The notes: generated from the letters alone by a model not told the origin. DNA of 64,000 nucleotides from an uncultured Eubacterium sp. (GCA_910584795.1 CAJUBZ010000002.1:1-64000), one strand, 5' to 3'; shown: positions 26,160-35,145, counted from the stretch's first letter. Numbers and translations are program-made.

Positions 26160-27014
26160 ATGGATTTTACAAGATATCCTCTTAGTGGAAGATATTATGG
26201 TGGAACAGAGAGAAAGATTGGAATAGAAATAAAAGGTGTGCCATATATGCTTAAATTTCAAAAGAAAACAGCCTTTGGAAATAGAAATAACCATATATCA
26301 GAATATCTGGGCTGTCATATATTTGAATATTTAGGTTTTGAGGTACAGGAAACATATCTGGGCACTTATAAGGGAGAGCAGGTGGTGGCCTGCAAAGATT
26401 TTAATTCTGAAAATGTTCAATTTGTTCCATTTAATGATGTAGGAGAAAGCAGTCTGGATCAAGGTAAAGAGACATATCAGTATGATTATGAGGATATCGT
26501 ACAGATGTTAGAAGACAATGCGAAATTAACAGATGTGGAGTATAGTATTGAATTTTTTTGGAGAATGTATATTGTAGATGCATTATTAGGAAATTTTGAC
26601 AGACATGGTGGCAATTGGGGATTTGTAAAGGAAAATGATCAGTATCGCATGGCTCCGGTGTTTGATAACGGTTCATGTCTTTTTCCGAATTTAACGAATG
26701 AGAAAGATATGATGGATATTATTGAGTCAGAAGAAGAAACGAAAAGACGAGTGTATCAATTTTCAACTTCTCAGATTAAATTACATGGAAAGAAAAGTTC
26801 ATATTATGAAGTTATCAGTAGTCTGGAGTTTGAGGAATGTTGCGAAGCTCTAGAAGATATTTGTGAAAAAATTGATATCGAAAAGATATATGATATTGTA
26901 GATGGTGTTGATTTTCTGTCAAATGTACAAAGAAATTTTTATAAACACATGATTAAAAATAGATATGAATTGATTATAAAAGATTCATATAAAGTGTGGA
27001 AAGGAGGCAGATGA
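26160..27014 (+). CDS. HipA-like (CtkA-type) protein kinase
   Basis: 284 aa. The central segment DALLGNFDRHGGNWGF carries the catalytic Asp and Asn of HipA-fold kinases, and APVFDNGSCLFPN carries the metal-binding DxG-type Asp. The N-terminus (YMLKFQKKTAFGNRNNHISEYLGC) is the nucleotide-binding lobe. HipA kinases phosphorylate translation factors such as GltX and are the toxins of HipBA systems; CtkA-type members lack the usual N-terminal HipA domain, as here. AAGTTGGAGG precedes ATG 26160. A partner gene starts one base after the stop codon and supplies a DNA-binding domain, consistent with a toxin-antitoxin-like pair (inference). Confidence 0.82.
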   Translation: MDFTRYPLSGRYYGGTERKIGIEIKGVPYMLKFQKKTAFGNRNNHISEYLGCHIFEYLGFEVQETYLGTYKGEQVVACKDFNSENVQFVPFNDVGESSLDQGKETYQYDYEDIVQMLEDNAKLTDVEYSIEFFWRMYIVDALLGNFDRHGGNWGFVKENDQYRMAPVFDNGSCLFPNLTNEKDMMDIIESEEETKRRVYQFSTSQIKLHGKKSSYYEVISSLEFEECCEALEDICEKIDIEKIYDIVDGVDFLSNVQRNFYKHMIKNRYELIIKDSYKVWKGGR

Positions 27015-27015
27015 T

Positions 27016-27810
27016 ATGAGAGAAATAAGAACGGAAGGAATTATCTGTGTAAAGGATAAGATGGGCTTCGAATATGAACTTTCGAGAATACAATATATTG
27101 AACGTGAAGATGAAACATATGAATATATTTTTATACCTAATTATAACGTTATGGATTTGCTTCCAAAGAATATTTTTCAGGGAATACCCGGACTGAATTT
27201 GGATTTAAGAAAGGAAAGATATGTTCGTGAGAATATGACACCGGTATTTATTAGTGAGAGAACACCGAGTGCACATCGTGAGGATGTCTGGGAGCTGCTG
27301 GCCATGTATGATATGGAGTATTTGAATCGTTTGGAGTGGCTGATTAGAACGGATATGAGATATTCCGGGGATCCTTTGTATGTGAAGAGATATATTCCGG
27401 GAGAATATCAGATAGAGATTGATTTATCGGATAGAGTAGGGAAAGAGAAAAACTATACAAAAGTCATGGTCACTGTCTTAGTGGAAATCTGTAAGGGAAA
27501 TAACTTAATTATCGATGAAATAAGAATTACAGATGCAAATAGAAAGCAGATGCATAGAATGTTGATGACAATATATGAAAAAGCAAAAACAGATATTAAA
27601 GAAAGGCAGAAAGAAGGTATTGAAAAGGCAAAGCAGAAACATAAATATAAAGGACGTACACCGATTGAGATTGACATTGTTAAGATGGATGAAGTATTTT
27701 CTAAATTTAGCAAGCGAGTGATTAGTGAGGCAGAGGCAGTAAAACAATTAGGTGTCAGTAAATCAACGTTTTATAGAAGGCTGAAAAAATATAATAGTAT
27801 AAATGATTAG
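27016..27810 (+). CDS. Two-domain partner of the HipA-like kinase with resolvase-type HTH
   Basis: 264 aa. The N-terminal 130 residues (IPNYNVMDLLPKNIFQGIPG, SERTPSAHREDVWELLAMYD, LEWLIRTDMRYSGD) form a domain I do not recognise as a named family. The middle is charged and partly helical. The C-terminal 50 residues (KYKGRTPIEIDIVKMDEVF ... SEAEAVKQLGVSKSTFYRRLKK) match the DNA-binding HTH of serine resolvase/invertases, but no catalytic recombinase domain is present. GGAGG lies 9 nt before ATG 27016, and the start is one base after the kinase stop. It probably represses its own operon and neutralises the kinase, replacing the usual HipB (inference). Confidence 0.72.
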   Translation: MREIRTEGIICVKDKMGFEYELSRIQYIEREDETYEYIFIPNYNVMDLLPKNIFQGIPGLNLDLRKERYVRENMTPVFISERTPSAHREDVWELLAMYDMEYLNRLEWLIRTDMRYSGDPLYVKRYIPGEYQIEIDLSDRVGKEKNYTKVMVTVLVEICKGNNLIIDEIRITDANRKQMHRMLMTIYEKAKTDIKERQKEGIEKAKQKHKYKGRTPIEIDIVKMDEVFSKFSKRVISEAEAVKQLGVSKSTFYRRLKKYNSIND

Positions 27811-27819
27811 GAGGAAGAT

Positions 27820-28356
27820 ATGACACATTTATATTTTACAAGACATGGACAAACTATATGGAATGTAGAAAATAAAATATGTGGTGCGACAGATGTGGAG
27901 TTAACACAGTTAGGACACCAACAGGCGGTGCAACTGGGAGAATATATTAAAGAGCAGGGATTGTGTATAGATGAAATATTGTATTCTCCGTTGATACGTG
28001 CAGCTGAGACTGCAAAACATATTTCAGAAGTAACAGGAATACCAATGAAAGGAGAGATGAGATTAAAAGAACAAAATTTTGGAAAATATGAATCTACACC
28101 AAGAGATGGTCTTGAGTTTAAAAAGGCAAAAGAGAATTTTATCAATTCTTTTGAAGGGGGAGAAACAATGATGCATCTGGCAGCACGAGTTTATCATTTG
28201 TTAGATGAAATAAGATTGAAGAAAGATAAAACATATTTGCTGGTGGCACACAATGGAATTTCAAGAATTGTAGAGTCGTATTTTAGGGACATGACAAATG
28301 AGGAATTTGCATATTTTGGAATTAAAAATTGTGAGATAAGGGAATATGAGTGGTAG
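27820..28356 (+). CDS. Histidine phosphatase family protein
   Basis: 178 aa. It has the RHGQT catalytic signature near the N-terminus (TRHGQTIWN), SPLIRAAETA, a conserved Glu in EQNFGKYE, and the second catalytic histidine in VAHNGISRIV. This is the phosphoglycerate-mutase-like superfamily, which forms a phosphohistidine intermediate. The substrate is not predictable; cobalamin-pathway or broad-specificity sugar phosphatases look alike. AGGAGGAAG precedes the ATG, and the gene starts 9 bp after the HipA-partner gene, so it may ride on that transcript. A structured B-family element begins 2 bp after the stop. Confidence 0.92.
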   Translation: MTHLYFTRHGQTIWNVENKICGATDVELTQLGHQQAVQLGEYIKEQGLCIDEILYSPLIRAAETAKHISEVTGIPMKGEMRLKEQNFGKYESTPRDGLEFKKAKENFINSFEGGETMMHLAARVYHLLDEIRLKKDKTYLLVAHNGISRIVESYFRDMTNEEFAYFGIKNCEIREYEW

Positions 28357-28357
28357 T

Positions 28358-28494
28358 ATTACGAGCAATTTCAAGCTCGAATCCGCTTCGCTTCTTCTCG
28401 CTGGAGATTGTCACAATATTAAAATAATAAAACTCACACCTTAGTGAGCAAGCTCCCTCGGTGTAAGTTTTATTATTTTAACGTTGCTCGTAAT
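28358..28494 (+). repeat. 137-bp structured intergenic element, family B copy 1
   Basis: Outer arms ATTACGAGCAA/TTGCTCGTAAT enclose hairpin 1 (AGC-TC-GAA...TTC-TC-GCT), then CACAATAT, then long arms (TTAAAATAATAAAACT with AGTTTTATTATTTTAA) closed by an inner stem and an AGTGAGCAAGCT apex. It lies between two convergent genes and overlaps the stop codon of rubrerythrin by one base, so it may also terminate both. Confidence 0.8.
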
Positions 28495-29039
28495 TAGCCA
28501 AAGTATCTCTTTAACAGTCCTTCAAATGCCTTTCCGTGTCTAGCTTCATCTCTAGCCATTTCATGGACTGTGTCATGAATTGCATCAAGGTTTGCAGCTT
28601 TTGCTCTTTTTGCAAGATCAAATTTACCAGCAGTTGCACCATTTTCAGCTTCAACTCTCATTTCAAGATTTTTCTTTGTGCTGTCTGTTACAACTTCACC
28701 AAGTAATTCTGCAAATTTAGCAGCGTGTTCTGCTTCTTCATAAGCAGCTTTTTCCCAGTAAAGACCGATTTCAGGATAACCTTCTCTGTGGGCAACTCTT
28801 GCCATTGCAAGATACATACCAACTTCTGAACATTCTCCTTCAAAGTTTGCTCTTAAATCTTTAATAATATCTTCGCTTACACCCTGTGCTACACCAACAA
28901 CATGCTCTGCAGCCCAAGCTTTTTCACCTTCTTCAACTTTATTAAATTTTTCTGCCGGAACTCCACAAACTGGACATTTTTCCGGTGCTGAATCTCCTTC
29001 ATGAACATATCCACATACTGAACATACAAATTTTGCCAT
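28494..29039 (-). CDS. rbr: Rubrerythrin with N-terminal rubredoxin domain (reverse type)
   Basis: 181 aa from ATG at 29039, chosen because GGAGGA precedes it by 8 nt; an upstream in-frame start would add an unlikely hydrophobic leader. Residues 1-40 are a rubredoxin-like iron site (CSVCGYVHEGDSAPEKCPVCG). The rest is a ferritin-like four-helix domain with Glu/His iron ligands (EGECSEVGMYLAMA, EEAEHAAKFAELLG, MARDEARHGKAFE). This domain order is that of reverse rubrerythrins, NADH-linked peroxide and oxygen reductases of strict anaerobes. It is downstream of a PerR-type regulator in the same direction (51-bp gap), so peroxide-inducible expression is expected. Confidence 0.95.
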   Translation of the reverse strand: MAKFVCSVCGYVHEGDSAPEKCPVCGVPAEKFNKVEEGEKAWAAEHVVGVAQGVSEDIIKDLRANFEGECSEVGMYLAMARVAHREGYPEIGLYWEKAAYEEAEHAAKFAELLGEVVTDSTKKNLEMRVEAENGATAGKFDLAKRAKAANLDAIHDTVHEMARDEARHGKAFEGLLKRYFG

Positions 29040-29089
29040 TTTAAATTCCTCCTGTTTAAAAATAATTATTAATAAAAATGGTTTTACCA

Positions 29090-29470
29090 TTAATGTTTAG
29101 ACTTACAGTTCTTACATAAACCATAGAAGTAAGTAATATGACCCTGTATCTCTCCAGAACAATGCTGAGCAGCCTGGGGACAAATAGAAAGTTCCTCTAT
29201 AAAAATGTCCTCGACTTCCCCACATTTACTACAAATAAAATGGTAGTGGGGTTCCACATGTCCATCAAAATGTTCACGTCCATCACCTAATTTTAGTGAA
29301 AGGGCATCACCTTGTTCCACAAGAAAGCGCAAATTGCGATAAACAGTACCTAAACTAATATTCGGTAGTTCCTGTCTGATACTGTGATACACCATATCAG
29401 CTGTTGGATGGTCGTAGCGAGATATTAAATTTTTCTTAATTAATTCTCTTTGTAAACTACGCTTTGTCAT
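29090..29470 (-). CDS. perR: Fur-family peroxide regulator, PerR type
   Basis: 126 aa. An N-terminal winged helix (HPTADMVYHSIRQELPNISLGTVYRNL) is followed by a metal-binding dimerisation domain with two CxxC zinc pairs (CSKC, CKNC) and HxHFxC-type ligands (EPHYHFIC). The residues and the downstream rubrerythrin gene favour PerR over Fur or Zur. PerR represses peroxide-defence genes with Fe or Mn and is released by metal-catalysed His oxidation. A palindrome just downstream of its own -10 suggests autoregulation. The gene and rubrerythrin probably form one operon read leftward. Confidence 0.9.
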   Translation of the reverse strand: MTKRSLQRELIKKNLISRYDHPTADMVYHSIRQELPNISLGTVYRNLRFLVEQGDALSLKLGDGREHFDGHVEPHYHFICSKCGEVEDIFIEELSICPQAAQHCSGEIQGHITYFYGLCKNCKSKH

Positions 29471-29479
29471 ATATCCTCC

Positions 29480-29531
29480 ATAACAATAATAGTAACTGTT
29501 ATCATTTTATCATATATTATTCTTTTGTCAA
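29480..29531 (-). promoter_or_regulatory. perR-rbr promoter with overlapping PerR operator
   Basis: On the minus strand, TTGACA (29531-29526), a 16-bp spacer and TAAAAT (29509-29504). Immediately downstream is the palindrome ATAACA...TGTTAT (29480-29502), which lies over the expected transcription start. The arrangement fits repression by the perR product. Confidence 0.7.
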
Positions 29532-29586
29532 TGTATTTTTAAAAAATTTTTTGATCTTAAGATTAATTGATAAAAATATACAAAAG

Positions 29587-29713
29587 TTTAGTTATAATTT
29601 TATAGAAAATGCAGATTGCTATAAAAACATTTTTTTATTATAACTAAAGTAGGAAATATTGAAAGGGAAAATCTAGATTATTGTGGAAGGTTGGATATTT
29701 TTCAGCCTTTTTG
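29587..29713 (+). promoter_or_regulatory. Leader region of the GH128-type gene with two inverted repeats
   Basis: TTTAGTTATAAT (29587-29598) is exactly inverted at 29637-29648. Further down, AAGGTTG and CAGCCTT (29687-29709) make a short hairpin followed by Ts, ahead of the start codon. The promoter could not be placed with confidence. I recognise no riboswitch. Confidence 0.4.
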
Positions 29714-29763
29714 TTCGTGTTACCAACATATGTATGACAAAAACATAATATTAGGAGGAAAAA

Positions 29764-32304
29764 ATGAAGCAAGTAAAAAAATTAATAGCATTAATTTTAT
29801 CTTTTGCAATTATTATTGCATTGATTCCGGGTATGAATGTTAAAACACAAACAAAGGCTGCGGAGGGATTTACAATTACAAGTCCTACAGAAAATGCATT
29901 AGTGGCAGCAGGGCATTTTGATATTAAATGGAGTGCAGCGACTAATGGTGCAGTAAAAAATTATACAGTATATTTAGATGGACAGAAGGCAGGAACTACC
30001 ACGAGTACTTCTCTAGACTGCTATACTACCAAGGTAAAAATGCATGAAGCATATGTTGTGGCAGAATATGAGGGAGGAAATAAAGAAAATACAGCTACAG
30101 TGAAATTTGGTGTATCTAAAAAAGGGCTTGGACTGGCTACCGACATGGGTAGAAATATTAGTCTTAAAAATATGGGATGCAGCTGGTATTATAATTGGGG
30201 AACAGGTCCTAGTGCAGGAAAGCAGTATAAAGGAATTGAATATGTACCAATGGTATGGAAATCAACAAATGCCAATGATTTTAAAAACAAAATTAATAGT
30301 TTTAAAAACCAGGGATATAAATATGCTCTCACGTTTAATGAACCAGACTTAAAAGGTCAGTGCGATATGCCGGTAAATGATGTTTATAATGTGTGGCAGG
30401 GAATTGATGATGTGACAGGTATTAATGTTAGTTCGCCTGTTACTGCATTATGGCCAAAGGCTTCCACTAACTGGTTCCAAACATTTATGAAAAAAATTGA
30501 TTTAAATAATGATCATGATGTTGATTTTATTTCTATTCATTGTTATCCGGATAATTACGGTGGAGCAGGTATGGCAGACTGGTTCCTAGAGGAAGTAGTG
30601 GATTGGACATGGAATACATACCATAAACCTATATGGATAACTGAATTTTCAACAACTGGTGCAAGCATTACTGCTACAGGAGGTAATGGAACAAAAGAAT
30701 TCTGGGAAAGAGTTATGCCAGGATTAGATTCCAGAGAATATGTGGAAAGATATGCTGCATTTGATTTCAATAGCCCAACAACAGGACTTTGGTTGTATAG
30801 TACGGGAGAACTAACACCGGCAGGAGAGGTATATAGAGATCAGGGAAATCCGGAAGGATATGTAATAGCTCCTGAGGTAGAACCTGATTTTACATATAGT
30901 TTCTCAAAGAGTAACTCTTTATTACAGGATTCGGTAACAGTTAATTCAGTTACATGCGAAGATTATATCAATGTGGAAGGCGTAACAGCAGTAGCAACAT
31001 CAGCAAATAATGCGAATAGTGATGGCGATAAAGCGATTGATGAAGACATTACAAGCAGATGGGAATCTAAACATGGTAATGAACCACAGTCTTTGACGAT
31101 AGATTTAGGTCAGATAAGAAATATTAAGCAGATTGGTATTATTTGGGAAGCAGCAAGTGCAAAAGACTATAAGATAGAAGTTTCTAATGATGGTGCTAAT
31201 TTTACACAAGCTGCACTTGTAGAAGATGGAAATGGAGACCAGAATCGTTTTGATACAATTAAGTTAAAAGAAATGGTTGAGGCAAAATATGTAAGAATTA
31301 ATTGTATTAACAGAACTACAAATTATGGATATTCTATCTTTGATATAGCGATTTATGGCACAGATGACAAAAAAGTAGATGAGACTACAACAAAGGAGCA
31401 AATAACAACAAAGGCACCAACTACAACAAAGGCACCAACAATAACACCATCCGATGAGGAGAGTGATTCAGGTCATATAGTTTCGGCTTTAAATGGTGCA
31501 ACGTTTGTTGGATATGTAGGAGAATGGGCAAATTGTAGTGGAAAAGTTACAGCACAAGATAACGGTGATGCAACGATTCAGATTACAAACTCAGGTGGCG
31601 GTTGGAGTGATGCAAAATGGGGTATTCAGGCACAATATCAGAAAATTGCCGTTGTATCGGGCAATACGTATAAATATGCAGCTACAATTACATCTGATAA
31701 AGATAAGAGTGTGACTGTTAAGATTACTCCAACTGGTGTAGATGAAGCATTGATTCAGGAAATAATTACACTGAAGGCAGGAGTACCATATACGTATGAG
31801 GTTGAATTTGTAGCTGAAAGTAATACAGTTGATATTGTGTATGCATTTGGCAGCCCGGCAGGTGAAGCAAGTGTTACAAATGCAAATATAAAGATTACAG
31901 GAAACAATTTGGTTGTGACAAAAGAGGCGCCAACAAAACCGGCAGCAGAAACCACAACAGTATCTACGACAGAAGAAACAGTGTCAACAGTGAACAAAAC
32001 CAGCGTGAAACTGGCAAAGGCAAAGGTTAACACTGCGACAAAGAAGAAAGCGGATAAAAAAGTCAAAATTATTCTTAAGAAGATTAAAGGTGCACAGAAG
32101 TATCAGATACAGATTTCTAAATCAAAGAATTTTAAGAAGAAACTGGTTAAGAAAACTGTTAAGAAAGTTAAATTTACTTTAAAGAGTAAAAAGATAAAAA
32201 ATAAAAAGAAGCTTTATGTCCGTTCCAGAGCGATGTGTGTGGTAAATAAGAAGAAGTACTTTGGTAAGTGGAGTAAGGCAAAGAGAATAAAGATTAAAAA
32301 ATAG
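29764..32304 (+). CDS. Secreted GH128-type endo-beta-1,3-glucanase with discoidin and CBM domains
   Basis: 846 aa. Signal peptide (1-33); Ig-like domain (36-114); Asl1/GH128-type catalytic domain (about 115-366) with general acid in FNEPD (Glu near 190) and nucleophile in WITEFST (Glu near 293), plus SIHCYPDNYGG between them; discoidin/F5-8C domain (399-532); Thr-rich linker (TTKAPTTTKAPT); a beta-sandwich that looks like a CBM4/9-type carbohydrate-binding module (569-717); second Thr-rich linker; and a Lys-rich Fn3-like C-terminal module (743-846) shared with other secreted proteins here. GH128 enzymes cleave beta-1,3-glucans. The gene acts alone, and its discoidin domain closely resembles the second one in the CotH protein (INLG-x-RNI-x-QI, ASAKDY-x-EIS). 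Export is expected; no sortase signal. Confidence 0.85.
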   Translation: MKQVKKLIALILSFAIIIALIPGMNVKTQTKAAEGFTITSPTENALVAAGHFDIKWSAATNGAVKNYTVYLDGQKAGTTTSTSLDCYTTKVKMHEAYVVAEYEGGNKENTATVKFGVSKKGLGLATDMGRNISLKNMGCSWYYNWGTGPSAGKQYKGIEYVPMVWKSTNANDFKNKINSFKNQGYKYALTFNEPDLKGQCDMPVNDVYNVWQGIDDVTGINVSSPVTALWPKASTNWFQTFMKKIDLNNDHDVDFISIHCYPDNYGGAGMADWFLEEVVDWTWNTYHKPIWITEFSTTGASITATGGNGTKEFWERVMPGLDSREYVERYAAFDFNSPTTGLWLYSTGELTPAGEVYRDQGNPEGYVIAPEVEPDFTYSFSKSNSLLQDSVTVNSVTCEDYINVEGVTAVATSANNANSDGDKAIDEDITSRWESKHGNEPQSLTIDLGQIRNIKQIGIIWEAASAKDYKIEVSNDGANFTQAALVEDGNGDQNRFDTIKLKEMVEAKYVRINCINRTTNYGYSIFDIAIYGTDDKKVDETTTKEQITTKAPTTTKAPTITPSDEESDSGHIVSALNGATFVGYVGEWANCSGKVTAQDNGDATIQITNSGGGWSDAKWGIQAQYQKIAVVSGNTYKYAATITSDKDKSVTVKITPTGVDEALIQEIITLKAGVPYTYEVEFVAESNTVDIVYAFGSPAGEASVTNANIKITGNNLVVTKEAPTKPAAETTTVSTTEETVSTVNKTSVKLAKAKVNTATKKKADKKVKIILKKIKGAQKYQIQISKSKNFKKKLVKKTVKKVKFTLKSKKIKNKKKLYVRSRAMCVVNKKKYFGKWSKAKRIKIKK

Positions 32305-32437
32305 TAAGCAATGCACAGAAAGATTCACTTTGTAAATCTTTCTGTCGTGCTAAACGCACTATATAATAAAAGAAATACAGACGTAAAATTAAGTGAACTC
32401 AATTTTACGTCTGTATTTTTTTATTATGCATTGCTTA
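32305..32437 (+). repeat. 133-bp structured intergenic element, family B copy 2
   Basis: Outer arms TAAGCAATGCA (32305-32315) and TGCATTGCTTA (32427-32437). Hairpin 1 is CAGAAAGATT...AATCTTTCTG. CACTATATA follows. The long stem is ATACAGACGTAAAATT (32375-32390) with AATTTTACGTCTGTAT (32401-32416), apex AAGTGAACTC, followed by six Ts. It fills the gap between two convergent genes exactly and also serves as a terminator for the glucanase gene. Confidence 0.85.
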
Positions 32438-33826
32438 TTAGATGTCGGATAGTCTTTCATGTATACTTGCAGCAGCCTGTTTTCCAGCTCCCATCGCAAG
32501 AATAACTGTAGCAGCGCCAGTAACGGCATCACCACCTGCATAAACATTTTCTCTTGTTGTTTCAAGTGTATCTTCGTTAACTACTAAGCATCCCCACTTG
32601 TTTGCTTCTAAACCTTCTGTAGTTGTTCTAAGAAGTGGATTTGGAGATGTTCCGATAGACATAATAACGGTATCAACATCTAATTCAAAATTGCTGTCAG
32701 GAATTGCTACAGGACGACGACGACCTGAAGCATCCGGTTCTCCAAGTTCCATCTTAACACATTCCATCTTGCAGACACGACCATCTTCGTCACCAATAAG
32801 TTTTACAGGGTTGTGTAATGTCTTGAAAATAATTCCTTCTTCTTCAGCATGTTCAATTTCTTCATTACGGGCAGGAAGTTCTTCCATACCACGACGATAT
32901 ACAATATAAACATTTTCAGCACCAAGCCTCAGGGCAGTTCTTGCAGCATCCATAGCTACGTTTCCGCCGCCTACAACAGCAACGTTCTTACTCTTAATAA
33001 CCGGTGTATCATATTCATCTAAGTAAGCTTTCATTAAGTTGGCTCTTGTAAGGTATTCATTTGCTGAATATACACCGATTAATGCTTCACCTTCAATACC
33101 CATAAAGGATGGAAGTCCTGCACCTGAACCGATAAATACAGCTTTGAATCCCATTTCCATAATTTCATCAACGGAAATTACGCGGCCGATAACCATGTTT
33201 GTTTCAATTTTAACGCCAAGTTTTGTTAAGTTGTCAACTTCTTTCTGGACAATAGCTTTTGGTAATCTAAATTCTGGAATACCATAAACTAAAACACCAC
33301 CTGCTTTATGGAAAGCTTCAAAGATTGTAACTTCGTAGCCAAGTTTTGCCAGATCTCCTGCACAAGTAAGACCGGCAGGACCGGCACCGATTACAGCCAC
33401 CTTGATCCCATTTGATTCAGGTTTTACAGCATCATCATTGCTGTGTGCCATATGATAATCTGCAACGAATCTTTCAAGACGTCCAATAGCAACCGGCTCG
33501 CCTTTGATACCACGAATACATTTTCCTTCACACTGATTTTCCTGTGGGCATACACGTCCACATACTGCAGGAAGCCCGTTTGTACTTGTAATAATTTTGT
33601 ATGCTTCTTCAAATTCACCGGCAGCTACCTTTTCAATAAATTCCGGAATACGAACGCATACAGGACAACCACTCATACATGGTTTATTTTTACAATTAAT
33701 ACATCTGGTTGCTTCTTCCATAGCCATTTCTTCAGTATAACCAAGAGCAACTTCATCAAAATTTTTATTTCTCACATTAGGTTCCTGTGCCGGCATAGGT
33801 ACCTTTGTTAAAGTCATATTTGGCAT
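32438..33826 (-). CDS. nfnB: NfnB, NADPH-binding subunit of electron-bifurcating transhydrogenase
   Basis: 462 aa, related to the small subunit of glutamate synthase. The N-terminal iron-sulfur domain has CINCKNKPCMSGCPV and CGRVCPQENQCEGKC Cys clusters. Two Rossmann motifs follow: VIGAGPAGLTCAGDLAKLG for FAD and VVGGGNVAMDAARTALRLG for NADP(H). A GD-A-V-T-GA segment near the end completes the FAD site. The partner NfnA precedes it with a one-base stop/start overlap. Together they form NfnAB, which couples reduced ferredoxin and NADH to NADP+ reduction. A plain glutamate synthase role is unlikely because the large subunit is missing. Confidence 0.93.
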   Translation of the reverse strand: MPNMTLTKVPMPAQEPNVRNKNFDEVALGYTEEMAMEEATRCINCKNKPCMSGCPVCVRIPEFIEKVAAGEFEEAYKIITSTNGLPAVCGRVCPQENQCEGKCIRGIKGEPVAIGRLERFVADYHMAHSNDDAVKPESNGIKVAVIGAGPAGLTCAGDLAKLGYEVTIFEAFHKAGGVLVYGIPEFRLPKAIVQKEVDNLTKLGVKIETNMVIGRVISVDEIMEMGFKAVFIGSGAGLPSFMGIEGEALIGVYSANEYLTRANLMKAYLDEYDTPVIKSKNVAVVGGGNVAMDAARTALRLGAENVYIVYRRGMEELPARNEEIEHAEEEGIIFKTLHNPVKLIGDEDGRVCKMECVKMELGEPDASGRRRPVAIPDSNFELDVDTVIMSIGTSPNPLLRTTTEGLEANKWGCLVVNEDTLETTRENVYAGGDAVTGAATVILAMGAGKQAAASIHERLSDI

Positions 33827-34677
33827 TATTCTGCACCTCCCATATCAGCTGCCTTAAACATACGGCAGTTTTCTCTGTCATGTGCTTCAAAGTCTCTATA
33901 AGTAGAGTTTCGTTTCATTAGCTCATCATAATCAACTTTGTGACCGTCGAAATCAGGACCGTCAACACAGGCAAATTTAATTTCACCACCAACAGTGACG
34001 CGGCATCCACCACACATACCCGTTCCGTCAATCATAATAGGATTTAATGAAACTAATGTTTTAATATTATATGGTTCAGTAACTTTTGAAACGAACTTCA
34101 TCATAGGAATTGGTCCGATAGCGATTACTAAGTCATAATTATTTCCTTCGTCAATCAGCTGTTGTAATTTTTCAGTTACTAAGCCTTTATCTCCATAACT
34201 GCCATCATCTGTTGTAATGAAGAGTCTGTTACAGATAGATTTATATTCTTCTTCTAAAATGACAATGCTTTTATCTCTGAATCCGGCAATAACATCTACA
34301 TCTACTCCGGCATTAAATAAAGCTTTTGCTGAAGGATATGCAATTGCGTTACCAACACCACCGCCGATAACACAAACCTTCTTGGCATCACCGAATTCAG
34401 TAGCAGCACCAAGTGGTCCGACAAAGTCGAGTATATAATCGCCTTCTTTCATTTGTGAAAGAAGCATTGTAGACTGTCCAACAATCTGGAAAATGATTGT
34501 GACAGTACCTTTTTCAGGATCAGTATCAGCAATTGTAAGTGGCACGCGCTCACCCTGCTCGTCAATACGGAAAATAATGAACTGACCAGCTTTTGCCTTT
34601 TTGGCAATAAAAGGTGCATCTACATCTAAGCGTACAACTGTATCATTTAACTGCTGTTTTTTAACAATTTTGTACAT
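33826..34677 (-). CDS. nfnA: NfnA, NADH/FAD subunit of electron-bifurcating transhydrogenase
   Basis: 283 aa from ATG at 34677, chosen because GGGAGGA lies 8 nt upstream. It is an FNR-type flavoprotein: FAD-binding barrel at the N-terminus (GERVPLTIADTD, QIVGQST), the NAD-binding segment VCVIGGGVGNAIAYP, and a [2Fe-2S] cluster region near the C-terminus with CGGCRVTVGGEIKFACVDGP. The length and domain order fit NfnA and the related DHOD electron-transfer subunit. The overlap with nfnB decides for Nfn. A B-family structured element lies upstream of the start. Confidence 0.92.
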   Translation of the reverse strand: MYKIVKKQQLNDTVVRLDVDAPFIAKKAKAGQFIIFRIDEQGERVPLTIADTDPEKGTVTIIFQIVGQSTMLLSQMKEGDYILDFVGPLGAATEFGDAKKVCVIGGGVGNAIAYPSAKALFNAGVDVDVIAGFRDKSIVILEEEYKSICNRLFITTDDGSYGDKGLVTEKLQQLIDEGNNYDLVIAIGPIPMMKFVSKVTEPYNIKTLVSLNPIMIDGTGMCGGCRVTVGGEIKFACVDGPDFDGHKVDYDELMKRNSTYRDFEAHDRENCRMFKAADMGGAE

Positions 34678-34717
34678 TTGTAGTCCTCCCAAAATATATT
34701 TTTCATTTACTTAATCT

Positions 34718-34860
34718 GTAACAGTCCAGTCATGCGATATAAGTAATAAATGGCAAAAAGCTGCTTGCAGACTATTTGACATTTATTATTTATATCATAT
34801 GGTAAACAACCACAGCGAAGGAAATCCGTAGGATTTTCGAGCTGATGGCTGAACGGTTAC
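34718..34860 (-). repeat. 143-bp structured intergenic element, family B copy 3 (inverted)
   Basis: Read on the minus strand: GTAACCGTTCAGCCAT, hairpin 1 (CAGC-TC-GAAAATCC-TAC-GGATTT...GCTG), ACCATAT, a long stem (GATATAAATAATAAATG with its imperfect complement), apex AGTCTGCAAGCAGCT, then ATGACTGGACTGTTAC. The ends resemble those of copy 4 (TAACAG...TGGCTGAACTGTTA). It lies between divergent transcripts (nfnA and the 34987 promoter), so it is not simply a terminator. Confidence 0.8.
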
Positions 34861-34986
34861 CTTAATATTACGTGTATAAAAACACGATTAAATGTAATTA
34901 TAGCATATAAATAGGAAAAAAGGAAAGAAAATTGTTAAAAAAATAACAGGAATATTATATATTAATAAATATTTTTCGAAAAGTCA

Positions 34987-35015
34987 TTGACACAAGACAG
35001 AAGATAACATATAGT
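34987..35015 (+). promoter_or_regulatory. Consensus promoter of the type III antitoxin remnant
   Basis: TTGACA (34987-34992), a 17-bp spacer and TATAGT (35010-35015). It points into the 35-bp direct repeats, with no good ribosome binding site before the terminator, as expected for a non-coding transcript. Confidence 0.85.
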
Positions 35016-35075
35016 ATATGTAAAGACGAATGTTTATGTTTGTCTTCTATGGAAATATTTTTATTTCTGTAAAAA

Positions 35076-35145
35076 GCGGTGAGTCCTACCGATAAGTGGA
35101 GCCTATAAGAGCGGTGAGTCCTACCGGTAAGTGGAGCCTATAATA
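35076..35145 (+). ncRNA. Two 35-nt direct repeats, type III antitoxin-like RNA
   Basis: Units at 35076-35110 and 35111-35145 are nearly identical in their first 33 positions. Each folds CGGT-GAGTCCT-ACCG and then reads AAGTGGAGCCTATAA. A consensus promoter lies upstream and an intrinsic terminator directly downstream, followed by a short ORF like the start of a type III toxin. In ToxIN, AbiQ/antiQ and CptIN loci the antitoxin is such a tandem-repeat RNA of about 35-45 nt per unit with a terminator before the toxin gene. Assignment is by architecture. Confidence 0.65.
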
